Source: Sulfitobacter maritimus (GTDB taxonomy: Bacteria > Pseudomonadota > Alphaproteobacteria > Rhodobacterales > Rhodobacteraceae). From it: DNA of 64,000 nt. Below the pieces are notes generated by a model. It saw only the letters and a program-made list of their open reading frames with translations, made no database searches and was not told the origin of the DNA. The position numbers and the translations under genes are program-made. Of this stretch, positions 1-8,768 are shown piece by piece. How positions within the stretch are numbered: the stretch's first letter is position 1; each line of letters begins with the position of its first letter. The stretch covers positions 682,001 to 746,000 of the forward strand of contig NZ_JABVBB010000021.1 in the NCBI RefSeq assembly GCF_013346665.1. Reading direction: 5' to 3'.

Positions 1-1436
1 CCCAGCGAGATCGCGCGAGCGGCACCCTTGGCGTTGCGCTGTTCCTCGCGGATACGCTCAAAGATGAGCACGTTGGCGTCGACCGCCATGCCGACGGTCA
101 GCACGATGCCCGCGATGCCCGGCAGGGTCAGCGTGGCGCCGATGAGGCTCAGCAGGCCAAAGATCAAGCCGACGTTGATGATCAGCGCGATATTGGCGAA
201 AAAGCCAAACAGCCCGTAGGACGCCCACATGAAGAACAGCACCGCGGCGAAGGCCACTGCTGTCGCAATCTTACCCGCGTCAATGCTGTCTTGGCCCAGT
301 TCCGGCCCGATCGTGCGTTCTTCGACAAAGCTCAGCCCCGCAGGCAAAGCACCGGCACGCAGCAGCACCGCGAGGTTGGTGCTTTCCTCGACCGAGAAGC
401 GCCCGGTGATGATGCCCGACCCGCCGGGGATGTGGCTTTGGATGGTGGGGGCGCTGATGACTTCATCGTCCAGCACAATAGCAAAGGGTGCGCCGATGTT
501 CTCGGCGGTGTAGTCGCCAAACTTGCGCGCGCCGTTCGTGTCAAAACGGAAGGAGACAGCAGGCGCGCCGTTCTGGTCAAAGCTCGGCTGGGCGTCGACA
601 AGCTGCTCGCCGGTAACGACCGGAGCAGTCTCAATCGTGTAGAACACGCCTTCTTCGTCTGCCGACGGCAGGATCGCATTGCCGATGCCGGGGTTGTCGT
701 TTTGGTTCGAACCACGGTTCACCACAGGGTTAAAGGTCAGTTGCGCGGTCGTGCCGATGATCGCTTTCAGCTCAGCCGCCGAGCCGATACCCGGCACCTG
801 AATCAAGATCCGGTCCGCCCCTTGACGCTGGATCGTCGGCTCGCGGGTGCCGACTTCGTCGATGCGGCGGCGCACGATTTCCAAGCTTTGCTGCATGGTG
901 CGCTCGTCCGTCGCCTGCTTTTCTGCATCCGACAGGGTGATCGAGATAATGCCATTTGCTCCGCTGACATTGATGTCGCTGCCGCCTGCCCCGGTAAGGG
1001 TGGTGACGGGCCGCGCCAGACCACGGGTGATCTCCAAGGCTTCGGCCATCTTGTCCGGGTCGTTCAGCCGCACGCGCAATTCGCCCGCCGGCGCTTCTTC
1101 GCGCCGCACCGGGGTCAGACTGCGCAGCGCATCACGCACTTCAGGCCACTGCGCTTCCATCCGGCTCTCATAGACATCGGCCAGTTGCACTTCGGCCAGC
1201 AGATGCGCACCGCCGCGCAAATCGAGGCCGAGGTTCACCAGCCCCGAGGGCATCCATTCGGGCCAAAGCGCGCGCTGCGCTTCAAGCTCGGGCGTGCTGC
1301 CCTGCACTTCGATCGCGGCGACCGCATCATTGTGCTGCTCGACAGGGGTGTAAAACGCATTGGGCAGCGCCAGCCAAAGTCCCGCCAAACAGGTCAGGAC
1401 AATGGCAATCCGCTTCCACAGATCAATCTGAAGCAT
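1..1436 (-). CDS. secD: Protein translocase subunit SecD (3' end outside window)
   Basis: Inner-membrane subunit of the SecDF complex, which uses the proton gradient to help complete export of proteins through SecYEG. The protein starts MLQIDLWKRIA at 1436, has an N-terminal membrane segment, then the periplasmic P1 region with the family motif LGLDLRGGAHLL near residue 70, and a C-terminal membrane block with GIAGIVLTVGMAVDANVLIFERIREE, the D-x-N signature of RND-type SecD proteins. The gene runs off the left edge, so the last residues are missing. It lies 35 bp downstream of yajC on the same strand, the usual yajC-secD-secF order, so secF is expected just outside the window. Confidence 0.96.
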   Translation of the reverse strand, partial: MLQIDLWKRIAIVLTCLAGLWLALPNAFYTPVEQHNDAVAAIEVQGSTPELEAQRALWPEWMPSGLVNLGLDLRGGAHLLAEVQLADVYESRMEAQWPEVRDALRSLTPVRREEAPAGELRVRLNDPDKMAEALEITRGLARPVTTLTGAGGSDINVSGANGIISITLSDAEKQATDERTMQQSLEIVRRRIDEVGTREPTIQRQGADRILIQVPGIGSAAELKAIIGTTAQLTFNPVVNRGSNQNDNPGIGNAILPSADEEGVFYTIETAPVVTGEQLVDAQPSFDQNGAPAVSFRFDTNGARKFGDYTAENIGAPFAIVLDDEVISAPTIQSHIPGGSGIITGRFSVEESTNLAVLLRAGALPAGLSFVEERTIGPELGQDSIDAGKIATAVAFAAVLFFMWASYGLFGFFANIALIINVGLIFGLLSLIGATLTLPGIAGIVLTVGMAVDANVLIFERIREEQRNAKGAARAISL

Positions 1437-1471
1437 GGTTCCGCCTTTGGGTTGCGGCCTCGGGGGAGGGT

Positions 1472-1750
1472 TTATTTCGCCGGTTCGGTCTTGGAGACAA
1501 CGGTCGCGATGGTGGCCTGCACGACGCGGATTTTCACGCCCTCAGCGATTTCCACCTCAAGCTCGCCATCGTCTTTGACCTTAGAAACCTTGCCGATGAT
1601 GCCCCCTTGGGTGACGACCTGATCGCCCCGGCGCAGACCGGCAACCATGGCTTGATGTTCTTTTGCCTTCTTCTGCTGTGGGCGGATGAGCAGAAAATAC
1701 ATGATCGCGAAGATCAGGATCAGCGGCACAAATTGCTGGATGCCTTCCAT
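1472..1750 (-). CDS. yajC: Preprotein translocase subunit YajC
   Basis: Small single-pass inner-membrane protein that associates with SecDF. The 92-residue protein starts at MEGIQQFVPLILIF, has one hydrophobic segment (about residues 7-22) followed directly by the family signature LLIRPQQKKAKEHQ, and a small C-terminal basic/beta domain with GDQVVTQGGIIGKV. A longer reading frame extends upstream to 2119, but this would run antisense through the serS start; the start at 1750 gives the normal YajC length and N-terminus. First gene of the yajC-secD unit, divergent from serS. Confidence 0.96.
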   Translation of the reverse strand: MEGIQQFVPLILIFAIMYFLLIRPQQKKAKEHQAMVAGLRRGDQVVTQGGIIGKVSKVKDDGELEVEIAEGVKIRVVQATIATVVSKTEPAK

Positions 1751-1966
1751 GGGGGTCGTCCTTTTCGATGGGTATTGGGCCGCAAAACGGCCTTGAGAAT
1801 TTGGCCAGAACCTATGCGCGGTGGCAGCGGGGTGCAAGGTGGAAAGCCTATGGGACATACGGCCCAAACCTGAGCCGGATCGCCGCAGGGTTGCGGCCCC
1901 TACCCCCGCGCAGCACTTTAAGGCATAACGCCGCCAAACCGACTCACCTGATCCCGAGGACAGACC

Positions 1967-3259
1967 ATGCACGACATCCGCGCCATCCGCGACAATCCCG
2001 AGGTTTTCGACGCCGCTTTGGCCCGCCGAGGAGAGGCTGCAATGTCCGAAGCCGTGCTGTCGCTTGATGCCGCCCGCCGCGCCAAAATCGCCGCCGCCGA
2101 GACTGCGAAAGCCGAGCAAAACAAGGCCAGCAAAGAGGTCGGCGCGGCCAAGGCCAAAGGCGATGAAGCCGAATTCGAGCGTCTGCGGGCGCTGGTCAGC
2201 GACAAGAAGGCCGAAGTCGCCGCGATGCAGGCCGAGGCGCAGGAGTTGGACGCGCAGCTAAACGACATGCTTGCGCGCATCCCCAACAATCCGGCGGACG
2301 ATGTGCCGCAGGGTGCGAGCGAGGATGATAACGTCGAAGTGAAAGTTTGGGGCGACAAACCCAGCTTTGATTTCACCCCGGTGGAGCATTACGAGATCAA
2401 GGGCGTCAAAACTGGCATGGATTTCGAGACTGCTGCCAAGACCTCTGGCGCCCGTTTCGTCATGCTGAAAGGTGCCGTGGCGCGGGTCCATCGGGCGCTG
2501 GCGCAGTTCATGGTGGACACCCACGTTGATGAGAACGGTCTGACGGAAGTCAACTCGCCCGTATTGGTGCGAGATGAGGCAATGTATGGCACCGATAAGC
2601 TGCCAAAGTTCGGTGACGACAGCTATCAGACCACCAATGGCTGGTGGCTGGTGCCGACCTCCGAGGTGCCGCTGACCTATTCGGTGGCGGGCGAGACATT
2701 GGAGCAAAGCGCCCTGCCGATCCGCCTGACCGCGCATACGCTTTGTTTCCGGTCCGAGGCCGGCAGCGCGGGGCGCGATACTGCCGGAATGCTGCGCCAG
2801 CATCAGTTTGAGAAGGTCGAGATGGTCTCGATCACCCATCCCGACGAAAGCGACGCCGAGCAGCAGCGCATGGTGGGCTGTGCGGAAGGCATATTGGAAA
2901 AACTCGGCGTGCCTTACCGCACGGTGATCCTCTGCACCGGCGACATGGGCTTTGGCGCACGGCGCACCTATGACATTGAGGCTTGGGTGCCGGGGCAGAA
3001 TTCTTATCGTGAGATTTCGTCGGTTTCGACCACCGGGGACTTCCAAGCGCGGCGCATGAATGCGCGTTTCAAGCCTGAGGGCGGCGGCAAGCCGCAGTTC
3101 GTGCATACGCTGAACGGCTCAGGCTTGGCCGTCGGGCGGTGCTTGATCGCAGTGTTGGAGAATGGCCAGCAGGCGGATGGGTCGGTGAAGCTGCCGGAGG
3201 TGCTGGGGCCGTATCTGGGCGGGAAGACGACCCTGACCGCCGAGGGCGTTCTCGCCTAA
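1967..3259 (+). CDS. serS: Serine--tRNA ligase
   Basis: Cytoplasmic class II aminoacyl-tRNA synthetase that charges tRNA-Ser. The 430-residue length is normal. The N-terminal [15 protein letters not shown] begins the long coiled-coil arm (about residues 25-105, rich in Ala/Lys/Glu) that contacts the tRNA variable arm. Class II motif 2 is seen as [21 protein letters not shown] near residue 258 and motif 3 as [18 protein letters not shown] near residue 382. A GAGGACA ribosome binding site precedes the ATG. Divergent from yajC; the 216 bp between them must contain both promoters. No leader-type riboswitch was recognised there. Confidence 0.97.
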   Translation: MHDIRAIRDNPEVFDAALARRGEAAMSEAVLSLDAARRAKIAAAETAKAEQNKASKEVGAAKAKGDEAEFERLRALVSDKKAEVAAMQAEAQELDAQLNDMLARIPNNPADDVPQGASEDDNVEVKVWGDKPSFDFTPVEHYEIKGVKTGMDFETAAKTSGARFVMLKGAVARVHRALAQFMVDTHVDENGLTEVNSPVLVRDEAMYGTDKLPKFGDDSYQTTNGWWLVPTSEVPLTYSVAGETLEQSALPIRLTAHTLCFRSEAGSAGRDTAGMLRQHQFEKVEMVSITHPDESDAEQQRMVGCAEGILEKLGVPYRTVILCTGDMGFGARRTYDIEAWVPGQNSYREISSVSTTGDFQARRMNARFKPEGGGKPQFVHTLNGSGLAVGRCLIAVLENGQQADGSVKLPEVLGPYLGGKTTLTAEGVLA

Positions 3260-3275
3260 GAGGGAGACAACCACT

Positions 3276-3305
3276 AGCCCGTTTCCGCGCCACAGGCGCC
3301 GGGCT
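3276..3305 (-). ncRNA. Structured hairpin, possible small RNA downstream of a sigma-54 site
   Basis: Nested inverted repeat: outer stem AGCCCG/CGGGCT (3276-3281 with 3300-3305) and inner stem GCGCC/GGCGC (3287-3291 with 3295-3299) closing a 3-nt loop, with an asymmetric bulge. It starts about 11 bp downstream of the predicted start of the sigma-54-type promoter at 3328-3342. It has no T-run on either strand, so it is not an ordinary terminator of serS. A short transcript from the sigma-54 site would fold here and then run antisense into the serS 3' end. Function is unproven. Confidence 0.3.
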
Positions 3306-3327
3306 CATCGCCTTCCCGTTCCGTCAC

Positions 3328-3342
3328 GCAAAAGACGTGCCA
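3328..3342 (-). promoter_or_regulatory. Sigma-54 (RpoN) type -24/-12 promoter
   Basis: On the minus strand the sequence reads TGGCACG-TCTT-TTGC, with the invariant GG and GC separated by exactly 10 bases, matching the RpoN consensus TGGCACG-N4-TTGC. The predicted start would be near 3316, transcribing towards the 3' end of serS. No minus-strand protein gene follows before yajC at 1750. It may drive a small or antisense RNA, or be a chance match. Confidence 0.45.
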
Positions 3343-3622
3343 GAACATATTGAGGCTCGCCAGCACCCTCACAGGTCTAAATTGCCACCGCTGCCCGGAA
3401 TCAAGCCGTAGGCGCCGGACCATCGCCTGCCCCCTCGGACGGCTTGGCGATTTGATGAGGCCGGGTGAGACTTGCGAAGTCACTCCATGGCTGAACCATA
3501 AAGTGACACGGCCCAGCCCTTGGATCGCCCACCCACGGGCAGGCGCTGGCCTTCGGTTGCCGTGGCGGGCAAGCGCCCTAGGATTAGCTGTACCGCAACA
3601 GTTAATTTCGCGAGGCCCCCGC

Positions 3623-4339
3623 TTGCCCAAATCATCCCGCACCCTGATCGCAGCGCTTGCCTTATTGCTCAGCATCGCCTTTGCGATCTCTCCCTTCTTT
3701 GTCCCCAGCTTTTCGGGTTTTGACCCAAACCAATTCCCGATCCCCCAAGACAACCCACCCGCGCAGCCCGCGGGCTATGCCTTTTCCATCTGGGGGCTGA
3801 TTTACCTGTGGCTGATCGTAGGCCTCGCCTACGGCCTGTTGCGCGCCCCAAGAGATGCGCAATGGCACGACATGCGCGTGCCGCTCTGTCTGTCGCTGGC
3901 GGTGGGCGCAACATGGCTGGCGGTCGCGGTCATGAGCCCTGTCTGGGCCGCCGTGCTGATCTGGATCATGCTCATCACAGCACTTATCGCGCTCTTCCTC
4001 GCCCCGGTCGAAGACCCGCTTTGGGCCGCCGCCCCGGTGGGCCTTTACGCAGGTTGGCTCTCTGCGGCTTCCTGCGTCTCACTGGCGCTGCTGGCAGCGG
4101 GCTATGGATATTTGGAGGGGCAGACAGCGGCGCTGGTCTTTGTCGGGCTGGCGATTGCCGTGGGATTGGTCGTTCAGACCGCTTTGGGCCGCACGCCAAG
4201 CTATGGCATTGCGGTGATCTGGGGGCTCGTGGGCGTTGTCGTCACCAACTGGGGCGAGACGCCGAGTGTCGCTTATCTCGCGCTCGGGGGCAGCATCCTG
4301 CTGGCGCTGCCCACCCTTTGGGCGTTTCGACGGGGCTAG
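3623..4339 (+). CDS. TspO/MBR-like tryptophan-rich integral membrane protein
   Basis: Predicted inner-membrane protein of 238 residues with about seven hydrophobic segments. After a first membrane segment (LIAALALLLSIAFAI) and a short Pro-rich loop, the protein contains AGYAFSIWGLIYLWLIVGL, similar to the FxxxWxxLY pattern of TspO/MBR proteins, which bind porphyrins and are linked to redox and stress sensing. TspO proteins proper are about 150-160 residues; this is a longer form, so the assignment is tentative. There is no in-frame ATG near the start; TTG at 3623 has a GAGG ribosome binding site 7 bases upstream (3612-3615) and gives a sensible N-terminus. Ends convergent with der, 9 bp apart. 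Confidence 0.65.
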   Translation: MPKSSRTLIAALALLLSIAFAISPFFVPSFSGFDPNQFPIPQDNPPAQPAGYAFSIWGLIYLWLIVGLAYGLLRAPRDAQWHDMRVPLCLSLAVGATWLAVAVMSPVWAAVLIWIMLITALIALFLAPVEDPLWAAAPVGLYAGWLSAASCVSLALLAAGYGYLEGQTAALVFVGLAIAVGLVVQTALGRTPSYGIAVIWGLVGVVVTNWGETPSVAYLALGGSILLALPTLWAFRRG

Positions 4340-4348
4340 GCCCGCCAG

Positions 4349-5830
4349 TCAGTCTTTGCGGCGTCCTGCGGTGTGTTTGCGCAGTTTTGACGGCGCGGCT
4401 TTCTTGCGGTTCTTGTAGGGGTTCGCATCCGACTGGCCGCGCATCCACAGGCGGATCGGCGTGCCGGGCATGTCAAAGTCCACCCGTAACCCATTGACAA
4501 GATAACGCGAATAGCTGTCCGGCACCTTGTCTGGATGGCTGCACATGACCACGAAACCCGGCGGACGCGTCTTGGCTTGCGTCATGTAGCGCAGCTTGAT
4601 CCGCTTGCCCTGCGGCGCGGGGGGCGGATGCGCTTCCATCATGCCCGAGAGCCAGCGGTTGAGCTGCGCGGTGGTCACGCGGCGGTTCCATGTCTCATAG
4701 GCCCGCATGATTGCGGCTTGCAGACGGTCGAGCCCCCTGCCCGTCTTGGCGGAAACGGTGATCAGCGGCGCACCGCGAAGCTGTGGCAACAGACGCTCAA
4801 AGCTTTCCTTAAGATCGCGCAGCTTTTCCTGACGGTTCTCTTCGATGTCCCATTTGTTCACCGCGACAACAACCGCGCGGCCTTCACGTTCGGCCAGATC
4901 GGCGATGCGCAGGTCTTGCTGCTCGAACGGGATTTCGGCATCGAGCAAAACCACGACCACTTCGGCAAATTTTACCGCACGCAGGCCATCGCTGACGCTG
5001 AGTTTCTCCAACTTCTCCTGCACCTTGGCCTTTTTGCGCATGCCAGCGGTGTCAAAAATCCGCATCGGCACCGGCTCACCGTCCGGTCCGGCCCATTCGG
5101 TCATCAGCGAGATCGCATCGCGGGTGATCCCGGCTTCGGGGCCAGTAAGCAAACGGTCCTCGCCCAAAATCTGGTTGATCAAGGTCGATTTGCCCGCATT
5201 CGGGCGGCCCACCACGGCGACTTGCAGCGGCTTCGCGCGGGTCGGCATCGGGATGGATTCAGCCTCAAGATCAGCATCATCTTCTGGCAGGTCTACATCC
5301 GTTTCCGGCGCGTCCTGCACGGCGCGGTCTTCGAATTCGTCGGCCAGCGGCATCAGCATGGTGTAGAGGTCGTTCAACCCTTCGCCATGCTCTGCGGACA
5401 GGCGGATCGGCTCGCCCAGCCCCAGCGAATAGGCTTCGATCATCCCCGCATCAGCGGCTTTGCCCTCCGCCTTGTTGCCCGCAAGGATCACATGTGCGGA
5501 TTTCTTGCGCAGGATCTCGGCAAAGACCATGTCAGAGGGCGTCACGCCGACGCGGGCGTCGATCATGAACAGGCAGATGTCAGCCATATCAACCGCACGT
5601 TCCGTCAGGCGGCGCATGCGGCCCTGCAGACTGTCATCGGTGACTTCTTCGAGACCGGCCGTGTCGATCACGGTGAAACGCAGGTCGGCCAGTTTGGCCG
5701 CGCCTTCGCGCAAGTCACGGGTCACGCCGGGTTGGTCATCGACCAAGGCAAGGCGTTTGCCGACGAGGCGGTTAAACAGCGTGGATTTCCCGACGTTGGG
5801 GCGGCCCACGATGGCGAGGGTAAAGGACAT
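4349..5830 (-). CDS. der: Ribosome biogenesis GTPase Der
   Basis: Essential double-GTPase that acts in assembly of the 50S ribosomal subunit. Two consecutive GTPase domains are visible: the first with GRPNVGKS at residues 8-15 and the G3 motif DTAGLE, the second with GRPNAGKS near residue 208, DTAGMR near 250 and NKWD near 325, separated by an acidic linker ([12 protein letters not shown]). The C-terminal KH-like domain follows, ending in a basic tail ([21 protein letters not shown]). Length of 493 is normal. It is transcribed just after bamB on the minus strand, an arrangement also common in other proteobacteria. Confidence 0.97.
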   Translation of the reverse strand: MSFTLAIVGRPNVGKSTLFNRLVGKRLALVDDQPGVTRDLREGAAKLADLRFTVIDTAGLEEVTDDSLQGRMRRLTERAVDMADICLFMIDARVGVTPSDMVFAEILRKKSAHVILAGNKAEGKAADAGMIEAYSLGLGEPIRLSAEHGEGLNDLYTMLMPLADEFEDRAVQDAPETDVDLPEDDADLEAESIPMPTRAKPLQVAVVGRPNAGKSTLINQILGEDRLLTGPEAGITRDAISLMTEWAGPDGEPVPMRIFDTAGMRKKAKVQEKLEKLSVSDGLRAVKFAEVVVVLLDAEIPFEQQDLRIADLAEREGRAVVVAVNKWDIEENRQEKLRDLKESFERLLPQLRGAPLITVSAKTGRGLDRLQAAIMRAYETWNRRVTTAQLNRWLSGMMEAHPPPAPQGKRIKLRYMTQAKTRPPGFVVMCSHPDKVPDSYSRYLVNGLRVDFDMPGTPIRLWMRGQSDANPYKNRKKAAPSKLRKHTAGRRKD

Positions 5831-5890
5831 AATTCAGGCTCCGGGCCCCGGTTGGACCAGTTCAGACACGCGCCTTAGCCTATTTGCGGC

Positions 5891-7276
5891 CTAACGGAAA
5901 GCGTGCAATTGCCCCTTGGTGGACACGACGTAGAGTGTCCCACCCGCCACGACCGGCGCGGTGGTTGCCCCGCCGGGGATTTGGGTGGTGCCAGTGAGCC
6001 TGCCAGTGGTGGGGTTAAAGCTGCGCAAAACACCGTCGTTCGAGGCGACAATGACGCGCCCCCCGGCAATGATCGGGCCGTAATGCGCCACGACTTCGGA
6101 CTGTTTCTTGGGCTTATCTTTGACGAAATTCGGCAGTGGGGTGCCCCAGATGCGGCGGCCGGTGCTGGCATCAAGCCGCACGAGTTCATTGAGGTCAGTC
6201 ACCGCAAAGACGGAATCACCCGCAGGCCAGACCGGGCCAATCGCCCCATCGCGTGCGACCCACTTGCGCTCCCCGCTGTTGACGTCGAGCGCAGCCAAAC
6301 GGCCCGAGAAATTGCCTACATAAACCGTATCGCCCGACACGACCGGCCCGCTGGTGACATCGGCCACAAAGCTCATCGCGCGGCCCGGACGGCGGCCCAA
6401 AACCGAAGTGGACCAACGAGCCAATCCGCCTTTGCGGAAGGTGGCCTGCACCTCGCCAGACCCGAAGGCGAAAATGGCAAGGTCATTGGTTACAGCAGGC
6501 GCAGGCGCGCCAAGAACGTTGCTGATGTTCGGGGTGCCTTGGGTCTGCCACTGGATGCGCCCGTCAGATTTGCGCAGCGCCCAGCCGGTGTCGTCCCCGG
6601 CGGTCAGATAGACGAGATCGCCCGATACGGTTGGCGTGCCGGAGCCTGTGGCGTTGAGGTCTTGGGTCCAGCGGACGCCCCCGGTGGTCACGTCCAACGC
6701 GGCCAATACGCCAAAACCTACGGAGACATAAAGCGTGTCGCCATCCACGGCCAAGCCGCCGCCTGTTGCCTGCCCCTGATGGTCAGAGGCGGGGGTCAGA
6801 TCGCGGCTCCACAGTGTTTGACCAGAGGTCGATGTCGCTGTGACCTGTGCGCCTGCATCGAGGGTGAAGACGCGGCCTGCGGCCACGACCGGATCGGCGG
6901 TGATCCGGAGCTTGCGGCTGTCGCCTTCCCCAATCTCAGCGCTCCAGACAGGCTGAAGCGCCGTGCGCAACGCGGGGTGGCCAATGCGCGTGGGCGTGGT
7001 GCCGATGCTGTGGGTCCAACTGGCGTTGTTCACCGTTGCCCCCAGAGCAATCGCGCGGCTGGTGTTTGCAGGGACAGGACCGCTGACGGTCTCACCGATG
7101 GTGGCATCCGCAGGGCCGGGATTTTGCAAAACAGACCGGATGTCCTCACGTTTGCCGGGCAGATAGACCTGTTCCTCGGCACAGGCGCTGAGCAAGAGCG
7201 CGGCACCCACGGCCCCCGCGACGCTCAAACCACGCAGACCCGGCGTGCCGGAATCGGTTTTGCGATGCTTCGTCAT
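5891..7276 (-). CDS. bamB: Outer membrane assembly factor BamB-like PQQ-repeat lipoprotein
   Basis: Predicted lipoprotein of the beta-barrel assembly machinery. From the ATG at 7276 the N-terminus is basic, then hydrophobic (VAGAVGAALLLSAC), with a lipobox LLSAC ending at Cys32, so the mature protein would be lipid-anchored. The rest is a series of PQQ-type beta-propeller repeats, for example DTLYVSVGFGVLAALDVTTG, DTVYVGNFSGRLAALDVNSG and GTLYVVSTKGQLHAF. Location between a YfgM-type TPR gene and der is the classical bamB neighbourhood. A longer frame upstream to 7402 is not supported because it would delay the signal peptide. Confidence 0.9.
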   Translation of the reverse strand: MTKHRKTDSGTPGLRGLSVAGAVGAALLLSACAEEQVYLPGKREDIRSVLQNPGPADATIGETVSGPVPANTSRAIALGATVNNASWTHSIGTTPTRIGHPALRTALQPVWSAEIGEGDSRKLRITADPVVAAGRVFTLDAGAQVTATSTSGQTLWSRDLTPASDHQGQATGGGLAVDGDTLYVSVGFGVLAALDVTTGGVRWTQDLNATGSGTPTVSGDLVYLTAGDDTGWALRKSDGRIQWQTQGTPNISNVLGAPAPAVTNDLAIFAFGSGEVQATFRKGGLARWSTSVLGRRPGRAMSFVADVTSGPVVSGDTVYVGNFSGRLAALDVNSGERKWVARDGAIGPVWPAGDSVFAVTDLNELVRLDASTGRRIWGTPLPNFVKDKPKKQSEVVAHYGPIIAGGRVIVASNDGVLRSFNPTTGRLTGTTQIPGGATTAPVVAGGTLYVVSTKGQLHAFR

Positions 7277-7352
7277 GGCCCTGCTCACTTTCTGTCTTCT
7301 TACACCCGTCACGCCCGGCCTTTTGCCGAGCGGTCGCGCATCTGTCGTCCTA

Positions 7353-8057
7353 TCACTCGCCCAGAGGCGCAGAGGCTTCAAGCGCGGCTTCGGCCTCGGC
7401 ACCGTTCAGGCTCGGTTCCTCGCCCAGGGCCACAATCACCTGAAGGGCGCGTTGTTGCAAGGCCGGGCTGGTTTCTGCATCAGAAAGAATGGATTGGTAG
7501 CGTGCGATGGCTTTCTCGGGGGCGCCTTCGCTGATGTCGATCAGGGCCAATTGCTCTTCGGCCAGAAGGCGCAGCGGCGCGCCGGGTTGGGCCAGCGATT
7601 CCAGTGACTGACGCCGTTCGGCTACGGGGACGCTTTTGCCCTGAAGGGTCACGGCTTTGAACTGTGCCATCTGGCGGTAGATCGGATCGACCCCACCATC
7701 GGTGGCCACTGCGTCCAACTGCGCGACGGCCGCGTCGATCTCTCCGGCTTCGGCCAGCGCATCGGCCCGCATGAAGTTCAACACCGCCTGCGCCCCCGGC
7801 GCTACGGCTGAGACTGTGCTCAGCGCTTCGGCGCGGTCGTTGCTGGCGTCTGCTTCAAGCGCGGCCAACATGGCATCCCCCAGGGCTTGGGCCTCGGCCC
7901 GCTCCTGTGATTTGGTGTATTCGTTCCAAGCTGCTGCTCCGACGATAAGCACCACCGCCAAGATCGCGATCCAGCCATAGCGACGCAGATAGCCATAAAG
8001 CCGGTCGCGGCGGACCTCTTCGTTTACTTCGTCAATAAAACTGTCGGTATCGCTCAT
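7353..8057 (-). CDS. YfgM-like tetratricopeptide membrane protein
   Basis: Single-pass inner-membrane protein with a periplasmic TPR-like domain, of the family next to bamB that includes YfgM, an ancillary factor of the Sec translocon. The start MSDTDSFIDEVNEEVRRDRLYGYLRRY leads to one membrane helix (about residues 29-44, WIAILAVVLIVGAAAW) followed by Ala-rich helical repeats. The 234-residue length fits. A longer frame to 8210 lacks support. The gene is 76 bp upstream of bamB and probably co-transcribed with bamB and der. Confidence 0.85.
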   Translation of the reverse strand: MSDTDSFIDEVNEEVRRDRLYGYLRRYGWIAILAVVLIVGAAAWNEYTKSQERAEAQALGDAMLAALEADASNDRAEALSTVSAVAPGAQAVLNFMRADALAEAGEIDAAVAQLDAVATDGGVDPIYRQMAQFKAVTLQGKSVPVAERRQSLESLAQPGAPLRLLAEEQLALIDISEGAPEKAIARYQSILSDAETSPALQQRALQVIVALGEEPSLNGAEAEAALEASAPLGE

Positions 8058-8271
8058 CGCGCCCTGCCCCCGGCTTGGTTTTGTCCCTCTTATCGCGCAA
8101 GGCCAGCCAAGCCAAGACCCCGCGAACCGCAGGGCCGGGATGCGGGGCGCTGAGGCTTTGGGCATGAGCCATTCGGAGAAGATACGGGGCAAGGCGAAAC
8201 CCCGCCACACGGCTTGGCGCGGCAGGGTTTCGCGCTAGCTCTGCCACAGGTTTTGAAAGAGGAAATCCGCT

Positions 8272-8724
8272 ATGATGAAAGCAATGATCGTCGCCGCCGG
8301 TGTCACGCTGGCCGGAGCGCCCACTTGGGCGCAGGAACTGGTCGCGAAAATGTCCCCGCATGACGTCGCCACGACGATGGACCGGCTGGAAAGCGCTGTA
8401 GAGGCCGCAGGTGCCGAGGTCTTTGTCCGCGTCGATCACGCTGCCGGGGCCGAGAAAGCCGAGATGGAGTTGCGCCCCACGCAACTGCTGATCTTTGGCA
8501 ACCCGAAGCTCGGCACCCCTGCGATGCAAGATGCCCAGACCGTCGGGCTGGACCTGCCCATGCGGGTCTTGGTCTATGCCGATGATCAAGGGGCCGTGCA
8601 TGTGACCTATGAAGCACCCGAGAAATTGGTGACTGCGCATGGCCTGCCCGAAGATGCCGGATATATCGAAAAGATGACCGAAGCGTTGGACAATCTGACG
8701 GCCAAGGCGATCAGCGAAGAGTGA
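8272..8724 (+). CDS. Secreted DUF302 domain protein
   Basis: Predicted periplasmic protein of unknown biochemical role. It begins with a cleavable signal peptide (MMKAMIVAAGVTLAGAPTWA, cleavage likely after residue 20). The mature part matches the DUF302 pattern: an SPHDVATTMDRLESAVEAAG helix, FVRVDHAAGA, RPTQLLIFGNPKLGTPAM, and a C-terminal DQGAVHVTYEAPE strand pair. A GAGGAAATCCGCT ribosome binding site precedes the ATG. It stands alone on the plus strand between minus-strand genes. Confidence 0.88.
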   Translation: MMKAMIVAAGVTLAGAPTWAQELVAKMSPHDVATTMDRLESAVEAAGAEVFVRVDHAAGAEKAEMELRPTQLLIFGNPKLGTPAMQDAQTVGLDLPMRVLVYADDQGAVHVTYEAPEKLVTAHGLPEDAGYIEKMTEALDNLTAKAISEE

Positions 8725-8732
8725 CCTTGCGC

Positions 8733-8768
8733 CCCCGCCCGGCCTTTAGGGTTTGGGCGGGGTGTTTT
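8733..8768 (+). terminator. Likely terminator after the DUF302 gene
   Basis: Inverted repeat CCCCGCCC (8733-8740) with GGGCGGGG (8755-8762) followed by TGTTTT. It overlaps the 3' end of the convergent ion channel gene. The T-run is short, so strength is uncertain. Confidence 0.5.

Larger units (their letters stand above)
3260..3622. other. Intergenic region without a supported protein gene
   Basis: This 363-bp stretch between serS and the TspO-like gene contains open frames on both strands, but none has a credible ribosome binding site or recognisable protein. It holds the sigma-54-like promoter (3328-3342) and nested hairpin (3276-3305) described separately, and presumably the promoter of the gene starting at 3623. 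Confidence 0.6.

Noticed and set aside
1751-1966. Control element for serS such as a tRNA-sensing leader
   Set aside because: T-box leaders are a feature of Gram-positive bacteria and no such structure is present.
3350-3622. N-terminal extension of the TspO-like protein to 3350
   Set aside because: The extra 91 residues are Arg/Pro-rich, lack a ribosome binding site and would put the first membrane helix far from the N-terminus.
4535-5878. 447-residue frame opposite der
   Set aside because: Antisense shadow of a strongly conserved essential gene.
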